Origin: Rubritalea squalenifaciens DSM 18772
GTDB taxonomy: Bacteria; Verrucomicrobiota; Verrucomicrobiia; Verrucomicrobiales; Akkermansiaceae
NCBI RefSeq assembly: GCF_900141815.1
Contig: NZ_FQYR01000006.1
Location: 99,288-163,287 of the forward strand
Direction: 5' to 3'
DNA length: 64,000 nucleotides
Below are positions 1-8,686 of this stretch, piece after piece. The translations under genes and the position numbers were made by a program. A model generated the notes under the pieces. It was not told the origin of the DNA, made no database searches, and saw only the letters and a program-made list of their open reading frames with translations. How positions within the stretch are numbered: the stretch's first letter is position 1; the number at the start of each line of letters is the position of its first letter.

Positions 1-180
1 CAGTGCATAGCCGACAAGCTGCCCGTCGCGCTCAATCACCCGGAGGATGGAGTTGGTGCCTGTGATCCAGCGTTGGAAGGAACGTCTGCTGAGGCGGTCG
101 GTTTCAAAGCACGCCTGTTCGATGCGGAGGAGTTTCTCGAGGTCGTCCGTGCTCACATCGCGGATGAAGGTCTTGTTCAT
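1..180 (-). CDS. GNAT family N-acetyltransferase, partial (C-terminus outside window)
   Basis: The minus strand is open from an ATG at 180 to the window edge, giving 60 residues that begin MNKTFIRDVSTDDLEKLLRI. The pattern fits the N-terminal beta1-alpha1 part of a GNAT fold: an 'IRDVSTDDLEKLLRIEQACF' type opening followed by a strand ending in GQLVGYAL, where the second beta strand normally leads into the acetyl-CoA site. The RimI-like opening suggests a protein or small-molecule acetyltransferase, but the substrate cannot be read. The catalytic and CoA-binding part lies beyond position 1. Its promoter must lie in 181-290, between it and the terminator that closes the thiC operon. Confidence 0.75.
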   Translation of the reverse strand, partial: MNKTFIRDVSTDDLEKLLRIEQACFETDRLSRRSFQRWITGTNSILRVIERDGQLVGYAL

Positions 181-290
181 AGTTTCTTCCCGGCAAGCGG
201 CGGGCAAGTCCCGCGTCCGGGACCATCCGAAGTATTGATTGCGGAGGGTGCTTAGTCGATCTCATTGTGAGGGCCTTGTTTAGAAAAATA

Positions 291-319
291 AAAAGCCCGC
301 TCGGAGTGAGCGGGCTTTT
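291..319 (-). terminator. Intrinsic terminator closing the thiC/zeta operon
   Basis: A 12-bp perfect inverted repeat (aaaagcccgctc / gagcgggctttt) with a 5-base loop ends in T/A runs on both sides, so it can act in both directions. It lies 24 bases beyond the stop of the 60-residue gene at 343-525, which makes it the likely end of the operon running from the TPP riboswitch. Confidence 0.85.
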
Positions 320-342
320 GGGGAAAGCTTGTAATGTGGTTG

Positions 343-525
343 TTAGGCCGGCTTGCGGATGATCTTGCCGTCCTTGTCCGCGACAATGAGTGGCAGGCCC
401 TTGCGGCGGTAATCTTCGCGTAGCTTGCGGGCTGCACGCTTCATCGCGCGATTGGCAAGCTTGGTCTGCTCATCCATCTCGCTCTCGGGAATACCTTTGA
501 GGGTGATTTTGCGTACGTTGATCAT
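343..525 (-). CDS. Small basic protein, probable antitoxin/partner of the zeta-like kinase
   Basis: This 60-residue Lys/Arg-rich protein has a helical centre (about residues 18-42) and ends in an LPLIVADKDGKII strand. Its start codon overlaps the stop of the zeta-like gene by 4 bases, so the two are translationally coupled. Small proteins with a similar G-x-PL-V-x-DGK ending occur beside COG4185/zeta-type kinases in other bacteria, which supports an antitoxin or regulatory partner role. No DNA-binding motif is evident. The gene order (kinase first, small partner second) is opposite to the classical epsilon-zeta order. The antitoxin role is inferred from context only. Confidence 0.6.
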   Translation of the reverse strand: MINVRKITLKGIPESEMDEQTKLANRAMKRAARKLREDYRRKGLPLIVADKDGKIIRKPA

Positions 526-1076
526 TCTGCAAGGAACTCTGTTACAGACAGGATAGTGTGGGAATCATGGTTTGCCAATACTTTTGGTGGAGTGATAGCT
601 CCATTCCAGATCGTCCATTCATCTGCCAGTGGTAGGTAGGTACTTGTCAGGTTTTGCATCACCCTAGGGAAACGACGCTCAATATCTTTCAGGGGAACAT
701 CGTGTCCTCCTAATTTCTTGCGTTGGGCAACACGCTGCTTGGATAGCTGGATAGATGGGATCCAGACGAAATGGAGTCTTGTCCTATATCCGGCTTTCTT
801 GGCGCGCGCGATCAGTTGGGCATGGGTTTTGCCGCTGAGAGTGGACTCGATGGCTAGGCTATTGCCTTGTTTGATCTCTGATTTGACCTCTTGAATGAAA
901 GTTCGGCCTGCTTTGATGGCGACGGCATCCACATCAAAGGGGGAGAGGCCCCGTGCGATTTCATCGGTATTGAGGAAGCGCAGTCCCTTCATTTCGTGAG
1001 TTAGGTACTCACGGGCGAAGGTGGTTTTGCCCGCCCCATTCGGGCCGCCGATAATGATGAGGAGTGGGGCGGGCAT
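522..1076 (-). CDS. Zeta toxin-family P-loop kinase (COG4185-like)
   Basis: This 184-residue P-loop protein has a clear Walker A motif, GGPNGAGKTT (residues 10-19), an NTDEIA motif at about 36-41 and an ESTLSG motif at 77-82. In zeta toxins and related kinases these contribute the substrate-binding Asp/Glu and Thr. Family members phosphorylate UDP-N-acetyl-sugars or other small molecules; the substrate here is unknown. The gene starts 21 bases after the thiC stop on the same strand and overlaps the next gene by 4 bases, so it looks cotranscribed with thiC and its small partner. That placement under a thiamine riboswitch is unusual for a toxin-antitoxin pair. A housekeeping kinase role is an alternative. 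Confidence 0.8.
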   Translation of the reverse strand: MPAPLLIIIGGPNGAGKTTFAREYLTHEMKGLRFLNTDEIARGLSPFDVDAVAIKAGRTFIQEVKSEIKQGNSLAIESTLSGKTHAQLIARAKKAGYRTRLHFVWIPSIQLSKQRVAQRKKLGGHDVPLKDIERRFPRVMQNLTSTYLPLADEWTIWNGAITPPKVLANHDSHTILSVTEFLAE

Positions 1077-1097
1077 GAAGTATTGGTGATTTGGTTG

Positions 1098-3188
<2,091 letters not shown>

Positions 3189-3255
3189 TTAAAAGTTATT
3201 GGTTAATTGTTAATAGGGACGGGTCGTTTTGAGAGTGACGATTGGGTGAGGGGGG

Positions 3256-3462
3256 CTATCTGGTTAATTTTTCGAATACGATGAGTCCGCCGACGAAGGA
3301 GATGGCGGCAGCAATGAGGCAGAGACCAGCACCGGTGGGGGACGACTCAAATCCGGCATCAAAGCAATAGAAGGCTCCGCCGATGGCGGTGACGCCGGTG
3401 ACGAGAACTCCTACGCCGAGTATGGCGATGATCAAAAATCCATTGCTGTTGTCTTTACTCAT
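3256..3462 (-). CDS. Small two-helix membrane protein in the TPP-controlled leader operon
   Basis: This 68-residue protein starts MSKDNSNGFLIIAILGVGVL. It has two hydrophobic segments (about 8-30 and 45-63) separated by a short loop with one Cys, and a basic C-terminus. I recognise no family. It lies between the riboswitch terminator (3535-3566) and thiC (3182), on the same strand, so it should be under thiamine control. That placement suggests a link to thiamine or pyrimidine uptake or a chance insertion; it is far too small to be a known thiamine transporter. Coding potential is supported by a good ATG start and coherent membrane topology. Confidence 0.65.
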   Translation of the reverse strand: MSKDNSNGFLIIAILGVGVLVTGVTAIGGAFYCFDAGFESSPTGAGLCLIAAAISFVGGLIVFEKLTR

Positions 3463-3534
3463 TCGGATTGAATTCTATTTTCGGTGCGCTTTCGGGAAGC
3501 GCTCACTCTATTTCTTCCTCCGCTTGAGAGAAAG

Positions 3535-3566
3535 AAAAAACCCGTCGGCAGCGGGTGCGGACGGGT
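3535..3566 (-). terminator. Riboswitch expression-platform terminator
   Basis: On the minus strand a 7-bp stem (acccgtc / gacgggt) is followed at once by six T residues. It lies 31 bases downstream of the TPP aptamer and before the first open reading frame, which is the arrangement expected for transcriptional attenuation by a TPP riboswitch. Confidence 0.8.
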
Positions 3567-3596
3567 GGACGGATTTCTTTTGTTTGGTGAAATGCG

Positions 3597-3691
3597 ACTC
3601 CCTTCGGCGGTGCTAACCGTATCAGGTTCGAAGGGTCACGTGCGGTGGTGCGCGTTCTCAGCCTCGTCGGCTCCCCTGTCTGAGAGGGAGT
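3597..3691 (-). promoter_or_regulatory. TPP (THI-box) riboswitch aptamer
   Basis: Read on the minus strand, the segment contains the conserved aptamer parts in order: an ACTCCCT P1 arm, GGGGAGCC, GCTGAGA, ACCC..GAACCTGATACGGTTAGCACC, and the closing GAAGGGAGT arm. These match the TPP-binding core (CUGAGA and the GAACCUGAUC-type helix). It precedes thiC by about 410 bases, with a terminator and a small membrane-protein gene between. Confidence 0.95.
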
Positions 3692-3759
3692 CTCGGGTTT
3701 TTTGAGGTGGGTGTCAAGTAGTGCTCACGCTGGGTTGAGATGTGAAGTGCTTTGACGGG

Positions 3760-3974
3760 ATATGTAGCGTGATGTGTGAGAGTATTTCTTACGCACAGCA
3801 ACATGAATTAGTTGCGGGAGCAGCTATGTGTCGTGATGTGTGTAATGTGGGAAGTGGTCGGCTGGTTATGCCAGACGATTGAGGATGAGTCAGGAGGAAT
3901 CCTGCTCTAGGAAAGATTTGTTTGAATGCGGAGTGCAGGGCGGTCTGTTGGGTATGGGCCGCCCTGCCTATTTT
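3760..3974 (+). ncRNA. Candidate small RNA ending in a plus-strand intrinsic terminator
   Basis: No plus-strand gene precedes the terminator at 3935-3974 (9-bp stem gcagggcgg / ccgccctgc followed by a T-rich run). Upstream are two short hairpins, CTGG/CCAG at 3862-3874 and CAGGA/TCCTG at 3891-3904, then a roughly 30-base linker. This hairpin-linker-terminator plan matches the units at 39.6 kb and 58.6-59.3 kb. The 11-base word cgtgatgtgtg occurs twice, about 64 bases apart, within the segment. The 5' end is not defined. It could instead be a plain bidirectional terminator for the minus-strand gene that ends at 3975. Confidence 0.35.
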
Positions 3975-4355
3975 TTATTTCTGCAGCCAGAGATAGGCTT
4001 TGCTCTCACCGGCTGGTGTGACTGAGCGGATGCGCCAGCCCTGCTTGAGTAGCTCCTGCAGTTCTACGGGTTCCTTGCTGGTGAGGGAGATGGCGGTGGT
4101 GCCTTGGAGAAAGAGTAGCGTCTCCTCCACAGGGGGCTTGAGTGCGACGATGCTTTGTTTCAGTTCGCCGACTCGTTGGTTGAGGGTGCGCACCCGTGGG
4201 TGATTCTGATCCAGGCCATTGGCGAGAAGCTGGTTCACCTCGAGCTCAAGAGCGACGAGCTGTGCCTTGAGTTCCGCCCGAACCATGTTGTTTGGCCGCT
4301 CGTCAGCTATGGCAGGTAGGGTCAGTGAGAGTAGGATGACTAAGAAAGTACGCAT
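3975..4355 (-). CDS. Secreted coiled-coil protein, unknown function
   Basis: This 126-residue protein has a signal peptide (residues 1-17, ending AIADE). A heptad-like helical stretch (about 24-75, LKAQLVALELEVNQLL onward) is followed by a small C-terminal domain with a GWRIRSVTPAG strand. I do not recognise the family. The GWRI-type ending resembles the small alpha/beta domain of DUF4177-type proteins (compare the GWELTSA segment of the protein at 41656-42183), but this is weak. It is the last gene of a minus-strand run of small exported proteins extending back to 6118. Confidence 0.75.
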   Translation of the reverse strand: MRTFLVILLSLTLPAIADERPNNMVRAELKAQLVALELEVNQLLANGLDQNHPRVRTLNQRVGELKQSIVALKPPVEETLLFLQGTTAISLTSKEPVELQELLKQGWRIRSVTPAGESKAYLWLQK

Positions 4356-4430
4356 AAAGAATGAGACAATGACAGCGGCGGGGTGTTCGAATTATTGAGG
4401 GTGATCGTGTAGTCGTCCCCCTTCCAGTTC

Positions 4431-4547
4431 TTAGAGCCTGGTCTTCTTGTCTTTTCTGCCGGAAATCACGACGACGACTCCGATCAAAGAGCAGACAAAC
4501 ATGGCTACTACCAGAAGTGTCCCTAAAATGGCTGGATGTAATGACAT
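4431..4547 (-). CDS. 38-residue single-pass membrane protein
   Basis: Reading the minus strand from ATG 4547 to TAA 4431 gives 38 residues starting MSLHPAILGTLLVVAMFVCS. There is one strongly hydrophobic helix (residues 6-29) and a basic tail (GRKDKKTRL). It begins 12 bases after the stop of the gene at 4560-5072 on the same strand and is followed by another exported-protein gene, so it fits an operon. The clean N-out/C-in topology (positive-inside rule) supports real coding. No Shine-Dalgarno is evident. No family is recognised. Confidence 0.55.
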   Translation of the reverse strand: MSLHPAILGTLLVVAMFVCSLIGVVVVISGRKDKKTRL

Positions 4548-4559
4548 GGCTTAAGGGGG

Positions 4560-5072
4560 TTAAAGTGGATCGATAGGAAGATAGGCGACCTTTTGTTGGT
4601 GGAGTTGCTCAAGGTATTGGATGACCACACTCGCCTTAATTTTTCTATGGATGGAGATGAGGGCGTGCTTGGGTTTGCCCTGCGTAAAGGAAATCTTCTT
4701 CTCTGGCTCTTCACGTAGTTTGAGGTGGACGGCGTCTTTGATGGGGCCGTCCTCCTTGTTCTTGATCTGATGGAGAAGGTTGATGCCAGTCCGGCTATCT
4801 AGCGTAGTGATCGGGATCTGTTTGCCACTGGGAGAAAGAACGGAAATGTTTGTCGGGGCGATATGTAGGAGCTTGTCACTCTGGACGAGTTTGATCACCT
4901 CGTCCCAGGTATCGGCCTCTTTGAGTTGGATGAGAACCTGGGCATCGCGGCCTAGCTTGGCTTGGGCGTCTTTATGATAGATTGCGCCATGATAGACGAT
5001 GGCATCCTGGGCGCTCAGGTGACTGGCCAGCGCTAAGGGGGCGAAGAGGCTAAATATGCGGAGTCCAGGCAT
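4560..5072 (-). CDS. Secreted protein of unknown function
   Basis: This 170-residue protein has a signal peptide (residues 1-21, cleavage after SHLSA) and a mixed alpha/beta body without recognisable motifs. The central part (DAQVLIQLKEADTWDEVIKL, then a strand NISVLSPSGKQIPI) suggests a small soluble periplasmic domain. The C-terminal HKIKASVVIQYLEQLHQQKV stretch looks helical. It is closely followed by the 38-codon membrane-protein gene. The function cannot be inferred. Confidence 0.75.
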   Translation of the reverse strand: MPGLRIFSLFAPLALASHLSAQDAIVYHGAIYHKDAQAKLGRDAQVLIQLKEADTWDEVIKLVQSDKLLHIAPTNISVLSPSGKQIPITTLDSRTGINLLHQIKNKEDGPIKDAVHLKLREEPEKKISFTQGKPKHALISIHRKIKASVVIQYLEQLHQQKVAYLPIDPL

Positions 5073-5143
5073 ACTTGGTGCGGATGGCCGGAGGTTTGTG
5101 TTATCAGAAGTCGGAGGCGGGTGTTATTGTGAGTGTGCGAGGA

Positions 5144-5716
5144 TTATTCGAGTGTTAGTAGGATGAACTTGGCTTCAGGAAGGGTTTTGGAGAATTCTTT
5201 AAAGGATTCTATGCCGCGGCATATAAAGTATTTGTCGATTTGCTGGGCGTCATAAAATGTGTTCTCAGGGAGAATCATAAAGGCATCGAGCACTTCCTTT
5301 TTTTCTCGGAGTCTGCCGTAGCGGCTGCGATTGGCGTAGCTGGCTCGGAATCCGGTTTTGAGTTCTTCGCTATATATGGGGGTGCTTGAACTGGGGGATC
5401 TGTAACGCACTGACCATGTATTCTTGTTTCCCCAATTGGGGTGAAATCTGAGACTGATGGCTTTTTCGTTGTCGTCTTTTTCTGCTAAACTAAAGGATGA
5501 AAGTTCAGAGGTATTGCCTTGTTTTATGGATACAACTTTCACTGTCGAGTAGGGCTCGATATCCTTTAGTAAGACGAGTTTGGCTCCAGTGATTGTTTTG
5601 GTTTCGGCTTCAGCAAATGAAGATACTTCATCGTAGACGGTGACGGTGGGGAGTTTGTCTTCTTTGCAGGAGAGTAGAAGTAGGTAGAAGGGGAGGAGTG
5701 GTAGGATTTTTTTCAT
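5144..5716 (-). CDS. Lipoprotein of unknown function
   Basis: This 190-residue protein begins MKKILPLLPFYLLLLSCKED. LLLSC forms a lipobox at Cys17, so the mature protein is lipid-anchored through the Lgt/Lsp pathway (lgt is at 12738). The body is predicted beta-rich with no recognised domain. The gene is AT-richer than its neighbours, which may indicate recent acquisition. It lies 15 bases downstream of the membrane-protein gene at 5732-6118, probably in one operon. Confidence 0.75.
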   Translation of the reverse strand: MKKILPLLPFYLLLLSCKEDKLPTVTVYDEVSSFAEAETKTITGAKLVLLKDIEPYSTVKVVSIKQGNTSELSSFSLAEKDDNEKAISLRFHPNWGNKNTWSVRYRSPSSSTPIYSEELKTGFRASYANRSRYGRLREKKEVLDAFMILPENTFYDAQQIDKYFICRGIESFKEFSKTLPEAKFILLTLE

Positions 5717-5731
5717 AGAATCGCATTTATG

Positions 5732-6118
5732 TTAGATGGGGTATTGGACGTGAGCAATGGCTATACCTCCAGCGAAGGCGAGAGCCATGCCGAGCAGCGT
5801 GCCGAGCACAAATAAGATTTTGCGACCGCGTATGTGGTAGAAATGTTCCCATTTGGTTTCCAGGACCCAGAACTCTGCTACATAGGCGAAGGTGTAGCAG
5901 ATGTTGGCAGCGATGGCGTATACGAAGAAGAGCCAGAGGACCATGGGCCAGCCGAAGGTGGATTGTGTTCCGTAGTAGGACTTTAAGTCGATTGTCACCT
6001 TGTAGGCTAATAGTGATGGAGGAACGAGGAGAGTGTTCCAGAGGATGCGCCTGCGTTCCCAGTATCTGATGGTTTTGGTTTTTTGGGTGGCGGCTTGCAT
6101 GGTGTTAAACGACAGCAC
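5732..6118 (-). CDS. Integral membrane protein, unknown function
   Basis: This 128-residue protein has three likely membrane helices (about residues 28-42, 58-82 and 100-124) and a basic N-terminus (KTKTIRYWERRR). An internal Met at residue 7 (MQAATQ) is an equally good start. No family is recognised. It heads the minus-strand run of small envelope genes that ends at 3975. Confidence 0.7.
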   Translation of the reverse strand: MLSFNTMQAATQKTKTIRYWERRRILWNTLLVPPSLLAYKVTIDLKSYYGTQSTFGWPMVLWLFFVYAIAANICYTFAYVAEFWVLETKWEHFYHIRGRKILFVLGTLLGMALAFAGGIAIAHVQYPI

Positions 6119-6173
6119 ATGCTAGATCCAGGCGTTGTGACGGGTCTAGCAAAAAGGGTGTGGAGTCAGAAGA

Positions 6174-6280
6174 CACCCCGGAGGGGTGATAGAAGGTAGC
6201 GCGGGGTTAAGCGCAGCGCAGCGAGCGTACCCCGGAAATAGATCCCCCCTTTCCTCACCACCCCGGAGGGGTGGCAGAAG
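6174..6280. repeat. REP-like palindromes upstream of the RAYT gene
   Basis: Two palindromes built on CACCCCGGAGGGGTG lie at 6174-6188 and 6258-6274. Between them is the reverse complement of the unit found downstream (tagcgcggggttaagcgc). Together with the downstream copies they put REP elements on both sides of the transposase gene in opposite orientation. Confidence 0.85.
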
Positions 6281-6809
6281 GGTGTTCTGAGAATTATGCT
6301 GGAATCACGCAACGGGAGAGTCTAACAGTGTATTATGTCCTCTACTCATTCGTCTCTGCATGTTCACCTGGTTTTTGGGACAAAAGAGAGGGTGCCGTGG
6401 ATCACGCAAGATTTGATTGTAGACTTCCATGCCTACATTGGTGGTTGTGCCAAGGGGGGCGGATCGCTTCCTCTTGCTGTGGGAGGGGTGGCGGATCACG
6501 TACATATTTTGCTGGGGATGGGTACGAGCCAGAGTGTGGCTAATATCGTAAGAGATCTGAAGAGGGAGAGTTCAAAGTGGATGAAATCACGGCGATCTAT
6601 GGAGCCCTTTGCCTGGCAGGAAGGTTATGGAGCATTTTCGGTGGGTCCGATAGCTTTGGAGGAGGTAAAGCAGTATATTTGTCGGCAGGAGGAGCATCAC
6701 CGGGAGCGGAGTTTTATGGAGGAGTATCGGATGATGTTGGAGAAAGCGGGAGTGAAGTATGATCCGAAGTATTTGGAGTAAAAACGCTTCTGCCACCCCT
6801 CCGGGGTGG
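6258..6809 (+). mobile_element. RAYT element bounded by 23-bp perfect inverted repeats
   Basis: The sequence at 6258-6280 (ccaccccggaggggtgg plus cagaag) is the exact reverse complement of 6787-6809. These inverted repeats bracket the REP-associated transposase gene at 6335-6781, giving a compact element of about 550 bp whose ends are themselves REP palindromes. Confidence 0.75.
6335..6781 (+). CDS. REP-associated tyrosine transposase (RAYT, Y1/IS200-like)
   Basis: This 148-residue single-strand transposase of the HUH superfamily has the metal-binding HUH pair in VADHVHILLGM (about residues 52-62). The catalytic tyrosine is in VKQYICRQEEHH (about residues 107-118). The first strand, SSLHVHLVFGTKERVPW, is typical of the family. 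RAYTs bind and cleave REP hairpins and are thought to spread them, and this gene is surrounded by CACCCC...GGGGTG palindromes. It reads through without frameshift or loss of the key residues, so it is probably intact. Confidence 0.92.
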   Translation: MSSTHSSLHVHLVFGTKERVPWITQDLIVDFHAYIGGCAKGGGSLPLAVGGVADHVHILLGMGTSQSVANIVRDLKRESSKWMKSRRSMEPFAWQEGYGAFSVGPIALEEVKQYICRQEEHHRERSFMEEYRMMLEKAGVKYDPKYLE

Positions 6810-7390
6810 TTTTCATATAGAAGAACCTATCCCGGGGTACGCTTGCTTCGCAGCGCTTAACCCCGCGCTACCTTCTATCACCCCTCCGGGGTAGTCTGTC
6901 GTGCGGCCGATCACTCAGGGTGGCTCTCCTCTTGGTTGCTTAACCCCGCGCTACCTTCTATCACCCCTCCGGGGTAGTCTGTCGTGCGGCCGATCACTCA
7001 GGGTGGCTCTCCTCTTGGTTGCTTAACCCCGCGCTACCTTCTATCACCCCTCCGGGGTGGTCTGTCGTGCGGCCGATCACTCAGGGTGGCGCTCCCCTTG
7101 GATGCTTAACCCCGCGCTATCCATCACCCCTTCGGGGTGGTTTTTATAAAAAAGGACCTATCCTGGGGTACGCACGCTTCGCAGCGCTTAACCCCGCGCT
7201 ACCTTCTATCACCCCTCCGGGGTGGTCTGTCGTGCGGCCGATTACTCAGGGTGGCTCTCCTCTTGGTTGCTTAACCCCGCGCTATCCATCACCCTCTGGG
7301 GGGGTGTGTTGGGAGTAACCGTTTACCCAGGGTAGCATTTGCTTAGGATGAAGCAGACTTTGCGCTGCTTTCTATCACCCCTCCGGGGTG
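6810..7390. repeat. Tandem 82-83 bp REP-containing repeat array
   Basis: Units beginning gcttaaccccgcgcta start at 6855, 6938, 7021, 7104, 7186 and 7269, a spacing of 83, 83, 83, 82 and 83 bases. Most units carry the palindrome cacccctccggggtg and a variable second half (gtgcggccgatcactcaggg or a tataaaa-type alternative). A last degenerate palindrome lies at about 7376-7390. The array fills the 750 bases between the RAYT gene and the aro gene; I see no protein gene in it. Confidence 0.9.
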
Positions 7391-7473
7391 AGTAGGGTGA
7401 TTTCATGTTTCGTGAGTTTGGGTTTTCCCTGTTTCTATTCGTGCCAGTTAGTTCATAGATGGCGTGATGAAAC

Positions 7474-7501
7474 AAAAAAGCGCATGCGGGGGCATGCGCT
7501 T
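7474..7501 (-). terminator. Intrinsic terminator of the DAHP synthase gene
   Basis: The 10-bp perfect inverted repeat aagcgcatgc / gcatgcgctt with a 4-base loop is followed by a T run on the minus strand. It lies about 30 bases after the stop of the gene at 7532-8572. Confidence 0.85.
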
Positions 7502-7531
7502 CCAGGGTTGGTGATTGTTTGTGCTAACAGC

Positions 7532-8572
7532 CTAGAGCTTGTCGGCGGTTTCGCGGACGAGGGTCTCGGTGGTGGCCCAGTCGATGCACTTGTCGGTGAT
7601 GGACTGGCCGTAGGTGAGATCCTCGAGTGGTTGCGGGAATGACTGGTTGCCGGCGACGAGGTGGGACTCGAGCATGGCGCCGATGATCTTGGTGTTGCCG
7701 GCGGCACGCTGGCGGACGATTTCCTGATAGACGGCAGGCATCTTCTTGTCGTCCTTGCTGCAGTTGGCGTGGGAAGCGTCAATCATGATCGCATCGGAAG
7801 CGCCATTGCCAGTGAGGTATTCGATGGCTGTGGCTACGTCATCAGCACCGTAGTTCGGCCCCTTGTCTCCACCGCGGAGAATGATGTGGCAATCCGGGTT
7901 GCCGGAGGTGGTGACGGCGGAGGCGACACCTTGCTCGGAGACGCCGAGGAAAGTCTGTGGCTTGCCAGCTGCCTTGATGGCATTGACGGCGGCGATGAGG
8001 TCACCGGTAGTGGTGTTCTTGAAGCCGAGTGGCATGGAGAGACCGGATGCCATCTGGCGGTGGGTCTGGGACTCGGTGGTGCGGGCGCCGATGGCTGACC
8101 AGGAAATGAGGTCCGCGATGTACTGCGGGGTGATCGGGTCGAGCAGCTCGGTGGCTGTCGGCAGGCCGCAGTCGATGACTTGGCGCAGGAAGGTGCGCGC
8201 CTGGCGAAGACCTTCCGGGATGTTATCTGAGCCGTCGAGCTTAGGATCCATGATGAGACCTTTCCAGCCAACGGTGGTACGCGGCTTCTCGAAGTACACG
8301 CGCATGACGATGTAGACTTTGTCCTTCACCTCCTCGGCGAGCTTCGCGAGCTTCTGGGCGTATTCGATTCCAGCCTTGGTATCGTGGATGGAGCAAGGGC
8401 CGACGATGAGAAGGAAGCGTGGGTCGGTGCCGTTGAGGATGTTACGGATGATTTCGCGGGACTGTGCCATGAACTCAGCCTGCTCAGGGCTGCGGGCTAT
8501 CTCATTGAGGAGTAGCGCCGGGGCCGGAAGCGGGATGTTCTGGGTTACGTGGAGGTCGGTGACTTGGGCCAT
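7532..8572 (-). CDS. aroG: 3-deoxy-7-phosphoheptulonate (DAHP) synthase, class I AroFGH type
   Basis: This 346-residue enzyme condenses phosphoenolpyruvate and erythrose 4-phosphate, the first step of the shikimate pathway. The type I (AroF/G/H) signature is present throughout: LLIVGPCSIHD (about 54-64), MRVYFEKPRTTVGWKGL, ARTTESQTHRQMASGLSMPLGFKN, the ILRGG segment and the metal site in DASHANCSKD. The length matches the family. It is transcribed alone, divergently from the M42 peptidase gene at 8687. The symbol aroG denotes the type; the feedback-inhibiting amino acid cannot be told from sequence alone. Confidence 0.96.
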   Translation of the reverse strand: MAQVTDLHVTQNIPLPAPALLLNEIARSPEQAEFMAQSREIIRNILNGTDPRFLLIVGPCSIHDTKAGIEYAQKLAKLAEEVKDKVYIVMRVYFEKPRTTVGWKGLIMDPKLDGSDNIPEGLRQARTFLRQVIDCGLPTATELLDPITPQYIADLISWSAIGARTTESQTHRQMASGLSMPLGFKNTTTGDLIAAVNAIKAAGKPQTFLGVSEQGVASAVTTSGNPDCHIILRGGDKGPNYGADDVATAIEYLTGNGASDAIMIDASHANCSKDDKKMPAVYQEIVRQRAAGNTKIIGAMLESHLVAGNQSFPQPLEDLTYGQSITDKCIDWATTETLVRETADKL

Positions 8573-8686
8573 GACTGAACAAAGAAGTGGAGTGTGATAG
8601 AGATATAAAAAACTATTTGCAGTGCTCGGGGAGCACTTGCTGGTTCTTGGTTTACATAACTGGCTGCGGGTGGGTAGTCTTTTTTC

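Noticed and set aside
7019..7318. 99-codon frame inside the 83-bp repeat array
   Set aside because: It simply translates the repeat units (repeated YPSPLRGG-type words) and has no independent support.
6855..7352. CRISPR array suspected from regular repeats
   Set aside because: Units are 82-83 bp with near-identical spacers and a transposase nearby; there are no short direct repeats with variable spacers and no cas genes.
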